From positions 633,445 through 697,444 of the forward strand of contig NC_133490.1 of the NCBI RefSeq assembly GCF_025370935.1: a stretch of 64,000 bases of DNA, written 5' to 3'. Made by a program: the position numbers and the translations under genes. This document shows, piece after piece, positions 31,951 to 42,624 of the stretch (the first letter of the stretch is position 1; each line of letters begins with the position of its first letter). The notes below the pieces were generated by a model. It made no database searches. It was not told the DNA's origin and saw only the letters and a list, made by a program, of their open reading frames with translations. This stretch comes from Choristoneura fumiferana (lineage: Eukaryota > Arthropoda > Insecta > Lepidoptera > Tortricidae).

Positions 31951-32050
31951 AGGAGGGCTACTACGAAATTCGTATCGTACCGTCCCTCTCTTCTTTTAAA
32001 TACTAGGGCCCAAGCGTGAACGGGATGGCACGATACGAAGTGTAAGGGCA
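31951..32050. mobile_element. MITE-C, partial copy
   Basis: AGGGCTACTACGAAATTCGT and GTACCGTCCCTCTC match the left half of MITE-C. The right half is diverged (GGCACGATACGAAGTG). Confidence 0.5.
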
Positions 32051-32129
32051 GGTGGTCTAGCTGTATCGGGTGTTATTCGAGCGTTCCAACCGCCTCATTT
32101 TCGTGGTCACTTTTTTTTTAATGGGCTAT

Positions 32130-32368
32130 AGAATTTCCCGGGTTCGATTCCCGGCCGAGGCAGATATTTATATGAATAATACGAATGTTTGCTCTCGGGT
32201 CTTGGATGTTTAATAGACACGTAGACATCATATTTATTCAATATGTATTTAAGTATGTATTTATCAATATAGGTATGTTTATCCGTTGCCTTGTATCCAT
32301 AGTACAAGCTTTGCTTAGTTTGGGACTAGGTCAATTGGTGTCAAGTGTCCCATGATATTTATTTATGT
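32130..32368 (+). mobile_element. SINE-A, head-truncated
   Basis: Begins near the B box (CCGGGTTCGATTCCCGG) and runs to CCCATGATATTTATTTATG. The A-box part is missing. Confidence 0.7.
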
Positions 32369-32398
32369 GACGCTTGTGTGCCTGGCTTACATCATGCA

Positions 32399-32532
32399 CA
32401 GGCCCTATAATACGAAGTGCAAAATTCGAACTTCGTATTTTGCCGTCTCGCTGACTCTTATGTTATTTAATACGAGAGCGAGAGGGACGGTACAATACGA
32501 ACTTCGATTATCAAATTTTGTAGTAGCCCCCC
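32399..32532. mobile_element. MITE-C copy
   Basis: It contains ACGAGAGCGAGAGGGACGGT and ends TTGTAGTAGCCCCCC. The left end is degraded (GGCCCTATAATACGAAG). The frames crossing it are not genes. Confidence 0.55.
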
Positions 32533-33419
32533 AGAAAAGAACGAAACTGTGTTCAAGGCGCGCAAGCTGCATGACGACACGTTTCGGCACCGTGAACATA
32601 GTTTCGTTCCTTTCTACGCAGGATGCAAGTAAGTTTCACACATTTGGATTTGACGTAGTATCAAGCCGCTCTAAGGCCTTACTGTCCATTTCGACCGCAC
32701 TTCATACGCATTACTGTTTATCTATCTATCTCCTAAACTTGGCTATTCACCACATTTCATAGCACCTCTACAGCGTTTTCCAATTTTTGAAACTTGAATT
32801 GTTGAAAGAGCCTAACTTTTAGAGTGTCCAATTTTAGCCAAGCCCGTAGAATTTGGACTGTTTTATGTATACTGATTGAGTAACTTAGGAGTTTGGACGT
32901 CCGGCGAGGACGGTCCATTATCGCGGCGATCTCCGGCCGTGACGGATGGCCGCCATTGCTAAAACTGCGGCCTGATGAGACTGACCCGCGCTATTTAGGC
33001 TAAACAATGCAGATTGGAACAACGCTTAAAGCAGGTGTCTGAATTCTATTTTCTAGGGACAGGGGCTTTATGTATTACTTACATTATGATATTTTGATTT
33101 CTTTTAATTTGATAAGAATTGTTTATTTTAATGCAGGTTAAAAGGTTGGTACCAACTGCCTGCCTGATAATTTAAATAATAATAATAGAAACTGTCTATG
33201 TATAGGTGCCAAATTTCATCCAAATTCGATGACCTATTTTTTCGTGATAGAGCGACAAATATGATGTTTTAAGCTTTCGTGATTTTTCACTCATAATTAC
33301 TAGTAAGTATTATAGTATTAGTAAATAAGAGAAACAGACATCCAAACATATATTAAGCATCCAAAGTCTCATATATAAAAAGTAGATTTTAAGCTGATAA
33401 TGCAGAACAGACTGGCAGG
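32533..33419. other. No gene recognised; GC-rich patch 32890-32995
   Basis: GGACGTCCGGCGAGGACGGT and CGGCGATCTCCGGCCGTGAC are GC-rich but carry no clear frame. A CAAATTTCATCCAAATTCG tract at about 33209 is Helitron-like. Confidence 0.4.
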
Positions 33420-33545
33420 CGCTTGAGGTATCCCATCTTAGGCCTCTAGGTTGGCAACGCATCTACAATACCCCTGGTGTTTATGGGCGGTGGTGATCTA
33501 TTACCATCAGGAGACCCACTTGCTCGTTTGCCATCCAGTCGAAAA
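33420..33545. repeat. LINE-P fragment
   Basis: GAGGTATCCCATCTTAGGCC, ACAATACCCCTGGTGTTTAT and GGCGGTGGTGATC match LINE-P in inverse. Ends with GCTCGTTTGCCATCCAGTCG and an A-run. Confidence 0.6.
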
Positions 33546-33687
33546 AAAAACAGACTGCCGGTTCAGCGCAGGCCAGTCATAAAAGGCCACATTCGCAAAC
33601 CACCCACATTTATCACAACGACGCGGGCGCTCTCGTTATTTGGTAAATTTAGAGCCTTTTGTACATTGAATCAGTACCTACATAAAT

Positions 33688-34068
33688 AAATAATAATTCA
33701 TCATCATCATCATCAGCCGGAAGACGTCCACTGCTGGACAAAGGCTCGCCACTTGCATCCACCGGTTTCCCGCAACTCACGATGTCGTCAGTCCACCTGC
33801 CAACGCTTCGTCTTCCGGTTCGTGGTCGCCACTCGAGGACTTTTCTCCCCAACGGTTATCTGTTCTTCGAGCGATGCGGCCCGCCCATTGCCACTTCAAT
33901 TTGCATATTTTTCCAGCTATGTCAGTGACTTTAGTTCTTCGACGAATTTCCGTATTCCGGATTCTATCGCGCAAAGAAACTCCAAGCATATCTCTCTCCA
34001 TAGCTCGTTGCGTGACTCTGAGCCTCTCTAAGAGGCCAACAGTCAAGGACCATAATAAAATAATAATT
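33688..34068 (-). mobile_element. LINE-R 3' end (33699-34057) with 11-bp TSD
   Basis: The minus-strand translation reads TVGLLERLRVTQRAMERDML, then the same GVSLRDRIRN, RTKVTDIAG and KLKWQWAG segments as 27798-28175. AAATAATAATT occurs at 33688-33698 and 34058-34068. The tail at the left is (CAT)n on the + strand. Several small deletions break the frame near the 3' end. Confidence 0.75.
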
Positions 34069-34461
34069 GAACTTTGGCAAATACTGTACGGTCACGGTGG
34101 AAATAACGCTACTTGGAAGGAATAGTCTGAATGCCATTGACATCTATGTATGGACGGCATGTTTCTTACATCAAAACGGTGCACAAAATTTGTTTACAAC
34201 GCGGATTTGTGAACCTTTCACTATAGTTTCTTGACGTCCGTGACAGAGGTTGTGTCACGGTAATATTGATGATTGATGCGCCGTACGTTTTGTTCCAAAC
34301 AGCCAGTCTAGTGCCGTAAGGTACATAGATGTCGATGCTAAATTCTGAATATAGGAAAACTCACAATATTACATTACTATAAAAAGAAACAAGACTACAT
34401 TTAAAGATTTTTGTAAAATTTGCCGTTTCATAGGGCAGGACTACTGGACGTCATCATCATA
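34069..34461. other. No feature recognised
   Basis: Mixed composition. No motif or frame. Confidence 0.4.
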
Positions 34462-34681
34462 AATATCATCCCTGTGGGTGCAGTAGCTAAGGCTGCGTGT
34501 TCGGTAATATCATCCCTGTGGGTGCAGTAGCTAAGGCTGCGTGTTCGGTAATATCATCCCTGTGGGTGCAGTAGCTAAGGCTGCGTGTTCGGTAATATCA
34601 TCCCTGTGGGTGCAGTAGCTAAGGCTGCGTGTTCGGTAATATCATCCCTGTGGGTGCAGTAGCTAAGGCTGCGTGTTCGGT
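34462..34681 (+). repeat. 44-bp tandem array, five identical copies
   Basis: The unit AATATCATCCCTGTGGGTGC continues as AGTAGCTAAGGCTGCGTGTT and ends CGGT. Five copies show no differences by eye, then AATATC begins a sixth. There are no spacers, so it is a minisatellite. Confidence 0.9.
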
Positions 34682-34689
34682 AATATCCA

Positions 34690-35151
34690 CCAATGAACTA
34701 CTGTAACTAATGAAACCAGCTGTATTTCCTTTTTGTACAACAATAGTTTTACTACAACTATACTAACAAGACAAGGGCGTAGCCAAGGGGGGGAAGGGGC
34801 AGGCGGCTGCTGCCCCGCTAGAGAATCGAAATAATATAGCTTTTATTTTTTGGTACGTTAAAGTTTTCACTTGCTTCATAAGCTCTCGACTGCACGCATT
34901 TTTCATCCTCTATCGATATAAACTACATACCACTGAATCAAGCATGATTCCTGTCGGTTGATCTTTAGTATATATTTTTAATAGTAGTACATATTTTTTG
35001 TTCATGTTTTTGAGACAACAAATTGTTTTTTCATTTCTTTCCTTTGATCCTTTCTTTGTGTTGCGAAAGTTGAACTGTATCCTTAATTACCTGCAACAAG
35101 AAAAAAAACACTCGTTAGTTTGAAACGTTTGAAAGAATTTTCCACGACGCA
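34690..35151. other. No gene; short repeat-like tract 34772-34825
   Basis: AAGGGCGTAGCCAAGGGGGG and CTGCTGCCCCGCTAGAG resemble dispersed-repeat sequence. The rest is AT-rich. Confidence 0.4.
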
Positions 35152-35300
35152 AAAAGAGGATCACAACTCCCAAGAGGATGGACCAATTTTTATGCGGTTT
35201 TTTTTATCGAAAGTTAATTTAATCGAGATGGTCCTTAGTTAAGCCTCAATAAAGTCGGTTTAGCTGTTCGCTATGAATCTTTAAAAAACAGTTCGATAGA
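35152..35300 (+). repeat. GACGCAAAAAGAGG repeat, diverged copy
   Basis: ACGACGCAAAAAGAGGATCA, GATGGTCCTTAGTTAAG and GTCGGTTTAGCTGTTC follow the order of the repeat at 53650-53860, with many changes. Confidence 0.45.
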
Positions 35301-35402
35301 TTTTTGAATTCCTTGATGATACAATTCTTTTAATTTCTCACATCTTACAAACTAGCCAGACTAGCCAACCATTTGTAATATTATTTTTTAACTCAAACTC
35401 AA

Positions 35403-35632
35403 ATAAATAAATATCATGGCATGGGACACCACCACTTGACCTAGTCCCATACTAAGCAAAGCTTGTACTATGGATACTAGGCAACAGATAAGCATACTTC
35501 TAGACATAAATACATACTTAAACATACAAACATTAATTAAACATCCAAGACCCGAGAGCAAACATTCGTATTATTCATACAAATATCTGCTCCGGCCGGG
35601 AATCGAACCCGAGATCTCAAGCTACGTGTCGT
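35403..35632 (-). mobile_element. SINE-A, inverted copy
   Basis: Reverse of the SINE-A body: CTTGACCTAGTCCC, AAGACCCGAGAGCAAACATT, and the B box as GGGAATCGAACCCGAGATCT. The A-box end is weak. Confidence 0.7.
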
Positions 35633-35639
35633 CGAATTC

Positions 35640-36396
35640 TTTATTGCGTTAAATGTTTAGGGGTTTTAAGGGTTTTGATGACTAAAACATAATGTTAACA
35701 TTAAAGTACTTCTGCAAGGGTCTCATAAACCACAAAGGTTGGCAGTAAAACTCTGTTAGCACCACAGAGGTTCCCTAGAGCCTAAACCTGATGAGAACTT
35801 TCGTAAACCTAAGTAAACGTACACTACAAATTATAATAAATGTACATCCTTCACTTAACTGTAAAATATAATATCGTCTACATAATTATAAAGGCGAATT
35901 TAAGATACCTTTATCATCGTAAAGTTTTAGCCATTTTCATTCTCTATTTTTTAATATTATTTTAAGAATTTGAATTGTAACAGCCGTTACGCTGCCCAAA
36001 CTTTACAAGCTTTCCTTCAAACCGTAGTTTTTAAATTTAACGTAAGCTCAGTGCTGCTGCTGAAGCCTCCCTGCACCCCTGCGCTGATCTGAAGGCTAAG
36101 TACGACACCAGAGGTAAGAGTTAACAGTGATTCCGGAGGAGCTGAAGACTTCGAGCCAACGGTGCCCGTTACCGACGCCCTAAGATCCTGCCCTGCAGCA
36201 GACGAGGAGTTCTCAGGTGAGAGCTTCCTACAGCAGCTATTCTTACGCGTGCTTTTTCATTTTATTTATTAATTTGTCGCGGGACGCCATATTTTGCTTC
36301 CGGCACGTTCCTTCACCATCCCGACTTTCCTCTCGTTGCTCTTTCGAAATTTCTATACAGTCCACTTCCCCTTTCTCGCACATTTTTTGGTGATTT
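35640..36396 (+). other. Unassigned; GC-richer open segment 36081-36280
   Basis: From 36081 a frame is open for about 63 codons, with DSGGAEDFEPTVPVTDALRS followed by CPAADEEFSG. It has GT splice-like words at 36113 (AGAGGTAAG) and 36216 (TCAGGTGAG). Composition here is clearly less AT-rich than the flanks. It could be a stray exon or part of a retroelement leader; no family is recognised. Confidence 0.25.
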
Positions 36397-36560
36397 TAAA
36401 CCCCTACGCAAAAAGGGGTGTTATAAGTTTGACCGCTATGTGTGTCTGTCTGCGACATCGCGGCTCTTAAACAGATAGATTGATTTAGACGCGGATAAAC
36501 GTGAAAGCGAGTTTCTATGCGGTGGTAGCTTTGTGTTATTAAATCGGCTCAGCCAGGTTA
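36397..36560 (+). repeat. GACGCAAAAAGAGG repeat, diverged copy
   Basis: AAACCCCTACGCAAAAAGGG, GTTATAAGTTTGACCGCTAT and GTGTGTCTGTCTGCG follow the repeat's order. The 3' part is decayed. Confidence 0.5.
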
Positions 36561-36574
36561 AGGATTTTTTTTTA

Positions 36575-36812
36575 TATGAGAGGGACCGGTCTGTCGCTGG
36601 ACCGATGAACGGTGGAGCAGACGAGTCCTAGAATGGAGACCACGGACGGGAATACGTAGTGTAGGGCGTCCTGAGGCACGGTAGACGGACGACCTTGAGA
36701 GTCGCTGGCGGCGGATGGATGCGAGGGGCTGAACACAGAATTTTGTGGCGCGCTATGGAAGATGCCTATATCCAGCAGTGGACTGGAGTGGATGATGATT
36801 GATGATGAGAGG
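36575..36812 (+). mobile_element. LINE-R-like RT end, decayed
   Basis: Segments in shifting frames read NGDHGREYVV, RVAGGGWMRGAEHRILWRAM and EDAYIQQWTGVDDD. They match the conserved end of RTE-like proteins (RWTDD...VAG..W...A...LWR...EAYIQQW). Stops and frameshifts interrupt them. A (GATGAT)n tail follows. Confidence 0.6.
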
Positions 36813-36814
36813 GA

Positions 36815-36868
36815 GGCAAACGAGCAAGCGGGTCATCTGATGGGAAATGATCACCACTGCCCATGAGT
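36815..36868. repeat. LINE-P fragment
   Basis: GGAGGCAAACGAGCAAGCGG and GATCACCACTGCCCATGAG match the start of LINE-P. Confidence 0.5.
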
Positions 36869-37083
36869 ACTAACTACTCAAGGAGAGTCATTGAACTTAC
36901 AACGGGGGTTTTACAACTTTTTAAAGTTGAAATTGGTTAAGCTATAAATTAGGAATAGTCCTTTTTTCCTCAAATGCATAAAAGGCATAGATTAAAAAAA
37001 TTGAAAAGCCACCTTAATTCGACGATTAACAAAAAAAAAGTTCTAAGTTTATTTGCTAAAGAACGTGCTGCTTTTATTTTATA

Positions 37084-37203
37084 CTAGTTGTTGCCCGCGA
37101 CTCCGACCGCGTAGAAGTATGAAAAATAGTTTACGTCCTATTCTCAGACCGACCGAAGAAGTTTGGTCACAAACACTGTGACACGAGAATTTTATATATT
37201 AGA
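37084..37203 (-). mobile_element. Short Helitron copy, with a truncated second unit to 37265
   Basis: Minus strand: begins TCTAATATATAAAATTCTCG and ends ACTAGT after GCGGTCGGAGTCGCGGGCAA. A second diverged copy of the 5' part follows at 37204-37265, sharing GACACGAGAATTTTATATAT. This 5' end is a distinct sub-family from the TCCTACTAATATT type. Confidence 0.65.
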
Positions 37204-37265
37204 CAAGCCGTTTCGGAGGAGTTTTGTCACAAAACACCGCGACACGAGAATTTTATATATTAGCT

Positions 37266-38142
37266 AATTTCTAAAATAAGTCTGGATGTTCTATATCATA
37301 TAAACACAGTGAAAACTAACGCAGTCTCCGGGGCTTCAAATGTATTTGTTTACGGTTTTTATCTACGTGCATATCATAACTTCCCTATTATATGTTCAGA
37401 AACGACTATCAAATGGCCTTTATTAAGAAACCTGGTATCTGCGGGTGCATCTTAATGTTCACATTAAAGTACAGTGCATCTTAATGTTTACATTAAAGTA
37501 TCGGTAATACTTTTTTAACAATGCATATCTGTACATATTGTAGAAAACTTATGACATGCATGTAGATAATAATTATTATTCAAAGTCAAAGTCAAGTCAA
37601 GACAAAGTCAAAATACAGGCCATATCTGAACATATTATAGAAAACTTATAATATGCATGTAGATAAAGTTATGTATGCGGCTATACATAATTAGGCATTA
37701 AAACACTCGTTTCATAAAAGCACACTCATACTTTAATGCCTCTCATTATGCACCAGCCACATAAATAACTATTATTGAACAACAAAGATTTATTATTATT
37801 ATTTACTATTGTATACTTATTACAAAACCCTTTATCTCATTTAATCTTAATAAACGCAGCAAACAAAATTTTCTTAACGGTATAACACTAATCTAATCTA
37901 AGTGCTTATAAATAACCCCCCAAATCCTTCAGGGACGGAATGGCTTACTAAATTCTTGACTAAAGTCAACACTTTGAATTTAAAACTAAAGTTTGTGGGC
38001 CCCGTACCGCATTAGCGATTATAAAGGCCTTGGAATTACAAGGACGGAAGTTACATTTGTCCAAAGTAGGGATGGCAGGCAAGCTTACTGTAAGATTAGA
38101 TTAGGCTAGCGACCCGCCCGGCTTCAGACGGTTGCAACTTTA
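37266..38142. other. No gene; short repeats at 37445-37680
   Basis: Two near copies of GTGCATCTTAATGTTCACAT lie at 37446 and 37476. A pair of AGAAAACTTATAATATGCAT-like segments lies at about 37540 and 37640. Otherwise AT-rich. Confidence 0.4.
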
Positions 38143-38283
38143 AAAAACCGGCCAAGAGCGTGTCGGACACGCCTAGGATGAGGAGATAGTCTCTGAGCAA
38201 AGCCGCGGACGGACAGACAGACAGACAGACATGGCAAAACTATAATGGTTCCGTTTTTGCTTTTTTGGCTACGGAAAACTAAA
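38143..38283 (+). repeat. CCGGCCAAGAGCGTGTCGG repeat, internally deleted
   Basis: It starts AAAAAACCGGCCAAGAGCGT, jumps to GTCTCTGAGCAAAGCCGCGG with an (ACAG)n tract, and ends near AAACTATAATGGTTCCG. About 500 bp of the copy at 23243 is missing. Confidence 0.6.
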
Positions 38284-38755
38284 AACAGAGGTGATAAAAC
38301 AAAGAAAGTCTTTAATTTTATTAAAGGTCATAACTTCACATAACATCACTTTGCCAAAAATACACCCGCACGAAGCCGGGGCGCTCATTCCTAAATAGAA
38401 CGTGTTGATTAGGGTATTTCTAGTTTATTTACAAATCCTCATACCAAACGCCGCAGTTTTACGGAGAAATGACTGATTTACGAATTAATGCTTCGGAAAA
38501 TACATTAATTTTACTATGAAATTATATTATTTTTATATTCATCTAATTAACCTCTTCACCGCCACAGTCATCCAGTCGTGATAGCCAATGGAATGCCTCA
38601 CACGCCACGGTCACCTACTCGTATACTATACATGACCAATTAACCAACATTCAACTCGGAATTAATCCTTCTGCAATGGAATTAAAAATCAAGTTGATTT
38701 GTCGCTCGTTTTTCTGTGGCGTACAAAGCACGTCACTTCGTTTTAAGTATATTAC
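38284..38755. other. No feature recognised
   Basis: AT-rich. No frame or repeat can be assigned. Confidence 0.35.
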
Positions 38756-38880
38756 GCACCTCTATTGCAACAACGACGTAAATGCATTTTTTTCAAAAAA
38801 TTACTCATCAAGTAATTTCAAGGTAATTAAGTATTTTTTTTGAAAAAATTGCTTTTACGTCATTGTTTCAATAGAGGTGC
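38756..38880. mobile_element. Palindromic MITE
   Basis: GCACCTCTATTGCAACAACG and ACGTAAA at the left are the imperfect inverse of TTTTACGTCATTGTTTCAAT and AGAGGTGC at the right. The middle is A/T-run rich (TTTTTTCAAAAAATTAC). It is 125 bp, with no second copy here. Confidence 0.6.
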
Positions 38881-39696
38881 GATTTGTTTTTCAAGCAACC
38901 ATAATCACAAAAAAAAAATATGACTACTTTAAAAGGCATTTTAAGTTTATTAAATCGAGTTTTTGATTTTTTTTAATTATATTTTTCTTTGCTACTTAGT
39001 AAATAGCTGATAGCACTAGAGTATGTCGCACATGGGACCTTTTGTACCGGGCGGAGGCAGGGTTAAAGTGGTGTAGCGGTGAACTATGGGTACTGAGTGG
39101 CACGAACCCCGGCTTAGTTATTACGTCCACCAATTTGTTCACTATCGCTTCAGGAAATGTAAACGGTCGTATCTGTAGTTACGTCTCTTTATAAGGCTGC
39201 GTAGTCCACTGTTAGGACATGACATGACACTACATGTGTCTGTAAAAGAAATTTTTAACGTCACTTGGAAAGAAAGTAGTCTAAGTGTATGGTGAAGTAG
39301 GGAATACTTATTATATTATTTCAATAAAAATTTTGGAAATACATATAGCTCTATCGCTACTGTCGATTAAATATCATTTATTTTGCTACATAAAAATATG
39401 TCATGATTTCTATAGGTATTAATACTCTTTGGTCATGATCTGTCATGGCGAATAAATATAAAGAGAACTGACGTTGTCATGGCTGTTTCTTTACGGTCTG
39501 TGCTAGTGTCGCCCCCTGCGCAGAGCTTTGCCTAATGCCCTATTAGGAAAAACTGAAAAGTAACATTTAATTATATTTTACAACCTTACACCCCCATTTC
39601 TACGTTGGGGGTGAAAAAAGAAAGAGAACTTCAGGGAAAAAACCATAGTTTCACACATTACTGACGCTTAATTTTCATATTAACATTCATCGTTAG
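38881..39696. other. No gene recognised
   Basis: A decayed tRNA-like tract (GGTGTAGCGGTGAACTATGG) lies near 39070. A segment with GTGTCGCCCCCTGCGCAGAG at about 39507 resembles repeat sequence. Confidence 0.35.
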
Positions 39697-39805
39697 CAGT
39701 CGGAAGACGTCCACTGCTAAACAAAGGCCACTTTGCATCCACGAGTTAGTCTTGCCAACGTTTTCCGGTTCGTGGTCGCCACTCGAGAACTTTTCTCCCC
39801 CCAAC
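39697..39805 (-). mobile_element. LINE-R 3' fragment
   Basis: CAGTCGGAAGACGTCCACTG and GGTTCGTGGTCGCCACTCGA match LINE-R copies in inverse. Internally deleted. Confidence 0.55.
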
Positions 39806-40696
39806 TACACAGTATATTATCAACCCTTAATGAAACTGAGTACTTTACACAAAGCTGAACCAGGACTGCATGAGCTCTTATTCTGCATAACTTAATGGCG
39901 GACCGACCTACTGCACTATCGCCATGCATTTTATGCCCTCATGCATATGCATGGGTCATATGCATTAAAAACACTTTGTCGTTTCGGTAGCGCGAACTAA
40001 CTACGGGTGGCAATGTAAGTTAACTTCGGAACGTGCTATGAATAGTAACGTTTTAAAATTAAATAATGATCAAAAGACATAATGATCTCTCTACATTTAT
40101 ATAACGCAATTTTCTCAAAAAATTACAACTTAAATGTTTCTCTCTCTCTCTCTCTTTGTTGTGTCAGATATTGGCGCTGGTTATTGTACATATTTAATCA
40201 AAATTGTGGTAAAAACTTTTACAGGGAGGTATCACACTAAATACTGACGTTAATATTTATTTTATGGTTGTTTTATTTTGTGTACTTACTTATAATATGT
40301 ATTTTCGAATTAGCGAATAAACGTTTCTATTTCTATTTCTATTTCTACTACCCAACCCCCTTCAGAATTCTTCCGAACATGTTTTAAAAAATCTCATAGA
40401 AGTAAAGTATAAAAACTCACGCCACCAGACGATTCGCAAGCAATTCACTTTCAAATCCGGCTTAACCCTGTTCCTGCTTGTTAAAATAGTTTCAACCCTA
40501 AATAGAGTTAGCATAATACCGGGAAATAAAATTTAAATGCGTGACTCGCTTTGCATAATCCCGGTTTCTGTTATGACAGCGGAGCTGAACTGTCATTAAC
40601 CTCTGCTAACCTGGCTTGCATTTGTGTGTGCTCTGTTAGTATAAGCTTCTATTAAGACGAGGCGGAGTCGGGAAAAATGTAGGGTTGGAAATTGGC
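39806..40696. other. No gene; (CT)n at 40139-40156 and TTTCTA repeat at 40324-40348
   Basis: AT-rich sequence. AATAAACGTTTCTATTTCTA at 40316 looks like a LINE 3' tail. Nothing coding. Confidence 0.4.
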
Positions 40697-41000
40697 AAAG
40701 CCTGGATTCCACCGCGAGCGGAGCGGACTCATTTATGACTTAACACAAGTTCCTATCAAATGAATTGTCGCTAAAGTCGAACTTTTAAGTTGACAGAGAA
40801 GTCTATTGGCATTATTGTTTTATGACATGCAAACGATTATCAACTTTAGGGTGGTAGACCACATATTTGGCTGATGGTACACAAAAAGATCGGCTGCACG
40901 AAAGTACGAACACCAGACCTCTATGAAGGTGGTCGATGTAAGTTAAACTTAAACTAGTCATTAATGAGTCCGCCCCGCTCGCGGTGTGAATTGGGCTTTA
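40697..41000. mobile_element. MITE-M, intact reference copy
   Basis: Ends CCTGGATTCCACCGCGAGCG / inverse (CGCTCGCGGTGTGAATTGGG) with GGAGCGGACTCATT / AATGAGTCCG. Interior AAGTTCCTATCAAATGAATT and GGTGGTAGACCACATATTTG. Interrupted copies: 44254-44526 and 50201-50860. Confidence 0.75.
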
Positions 41001-41105
41001 TGGGCTACCCATTCTGGGTGACATTTGTAAATGAAGGATTTTTGGCATAGAATAAGTTAGTTTTAGTTTTAAACATCTAAGACTCTAGAGCAAAAATTTT
41101 TTTTT

Positions 41106-41352
41106 ACAAGCTTTTATTTAGTCCGAGCTGTCCCGTTTGTCCCGTCCAAATTGCGTGACAATAAATAATCTGACAATAAAAAAAAACTGGTAGTAACATC
41201 ATGGTAGTCCAGCCAGGACCGTCTCCACAGGACGAAACTCTTCAACGGTTAAATGGCATCGACCATCGACTTGAAATTTGGTATGCCAATGTAGTTTGGG
41301 TGACAATACAAGTACAGTTAACAAAAAGTACAGTCAGCAAAAAAAGCTTGTA
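41106..41352. mobile_element. MITE-H copy, inverted
   Basis: Ends ACAAGCTTTT / AAAAGCTTGT. Interior GTCCAGCCAGGACCGTCTCC and ACTTGAAATTTGGTATGCC are the inverse of 22364-22659. Confidence 0.65.
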
Positions 41353-41379
41353 TTTGAAATGATTTTTACCACAAACTTA

Positions 41380-41440
41380 TTATTCGTACAAATACCGGGG
41401 ATCGTACCGGAGACCCCGAGCTTCATAGTCATTTAGATTA
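41380..41440 (-). mobile_element. SINE-A fragment
   Basis: ATTCGTACAAATACCGGGGA and GACCCCGAGCTTCATAGTCA match the inverted SINE-A head. A GATTA-type run follows (41437-41462). Confidence 0.45.
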
Positions 41441-41663
41441 GATTAGATTAGATGTTTAGATTAGACAAAAAACTAATTCTGATATTACTTTTACTCTTTG
41501 GTAACTGAATATGACTCTCAACTACGGGCTAGGTACATATGATACGTATTTTGCAAGCGTAAGTATCGGGTGTCTGCGCGAGCGCAGGAATGCAGCCGCT
41601 CGCTCATTATTGGTTTACAATGACGTAATAAAGGTGACAATTTCATTTATACCTTTATAGCTT

Positions 41664-42018
41664 AATACGGTATTTGACTATTTTGTATATGTTTTATAAA
41701 TTAAAGCTACACAATGCCTGTTATCGAATAGAGAAACAATTATTAAGCTACCTTTACAAATTACAAAGTTATAAAAGTTTGAAATTCAAGATTAGACAGA
41801 GAAAGACATACTGGCCTGGCATGTGACGTCACACGCCAGTAGCGCCATACTTGCTGCATAGAGAAAAGCGTTTAAGAAAGAGACAGATATATAGATTTTT
41901 CAAAAAATCACTATAAATCCAATTTTCAACCGATTTAAGATTTCTCTTCGTCTGTACATCTATATTTTCATAATAATATTAAGATATGGCAAATTCAGGA
42001 GTTGTCAAATACCGTATT
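41664..42018. mobile_element. MITE-I copy 1
   Basis: 355 bp with ends AATACGGTATTTGAC / GTCAAATACCGTATT. Interior CACAATGCCTGTTATCGAAT, TGACGTCACACGCCAGTA and AACCGATTTAAGATTTCTC. Flanking TA pairs are possible target sites. Confidence 0.75.
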
Positions 42019-42198
42019 ATATAGCAAAATACGCAGACGGGATGGAATAGCAGTGACTTACCGTAAACGTCACGATTTTATCGCATGATCGCTTATCGCT
42101 TCTGCAAGCCTCGCATAGCTTCGATGAAAGTGCACCTATTGTACAGTCAACTACAAAAACGATACGGCCAACGTCCAAAGTTACAAAAATACGTATTG

Positions 42199-42624
42199 TG
42201 TACAGTCGAACAAATTGAATCCTGACCCAGGGTGGAACCTTTGTGCTCTAATGTCATGTTGACATCTCATACTTTTGTCAAGGAAAGCATAGTGAAATCC
42301 ATCCATACTACTATTATAAATGCGAAAGTGTGTGTGTTTGTGTGTATGTTTATCCGTCTTTCACGCCGTAACGGAGCGACGGATCGACGTGATTTTTGGC
42401 ATAGATATAGTTTAGGGGCCCGAGAGTGACTTATGCTGCTTTTTATCCCGGAAAAATGCATATATATATATATATGTTCCCGAGGGAACATATATATATA
42501 TATATATGTTCCCGAGGAACAGCGCGCGATAACCGAATACCACGCGGGCGGAGCCGCGGGCAAAAGCTAGTTGATTATAAAAATGTTCCACCCTGGGTCA
42601 TGATTCAATTTGTTCGACTGTACA
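42199..42624. mobile_element. MITE-D interrupted by a Helitron
   Basis: Left end TGTACAGTCGAACAAATTGA and right end TCAATTTGTTCGACTGTACA are inverse. The inner sequences GGGTGGAACC and GGTTCCACCC-like (42590) are also inverse. The Helitron at 42302-42570 splits it, so the MITE is the older insertion. Confidence 0.75.
42302..42570 (+). mobile_element. Non-autonomous Helitron nested in MITE-D
   Basis: Host A then TCCATACTACTATTATAAATG at the 5' end. The 3' end reads GGGCGGAGCCGCGGGCAAAAG, then CTAG, then host T. It contains a striking (AT)n hairpin, TATATGTTCCCGAGGGAACA, at about 42471-42490. Confidence 0.8.

Noticed and set aside
32352..32762. 136-codon + strand frame
   Set aside because: The first part is a SINE-A tail and MITE-C; the remainder has no domain or conservation evidence.
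34462..34681. Possible CRISPR array
   Set aside because: The 44-bp units are head-to-tail without spacers, in an animal-type genome.
41437..41462. (GATTA)n run as insect telomeric repeat
   Set aside because: The unit is not TTAGG, the run is short, and it is internal.
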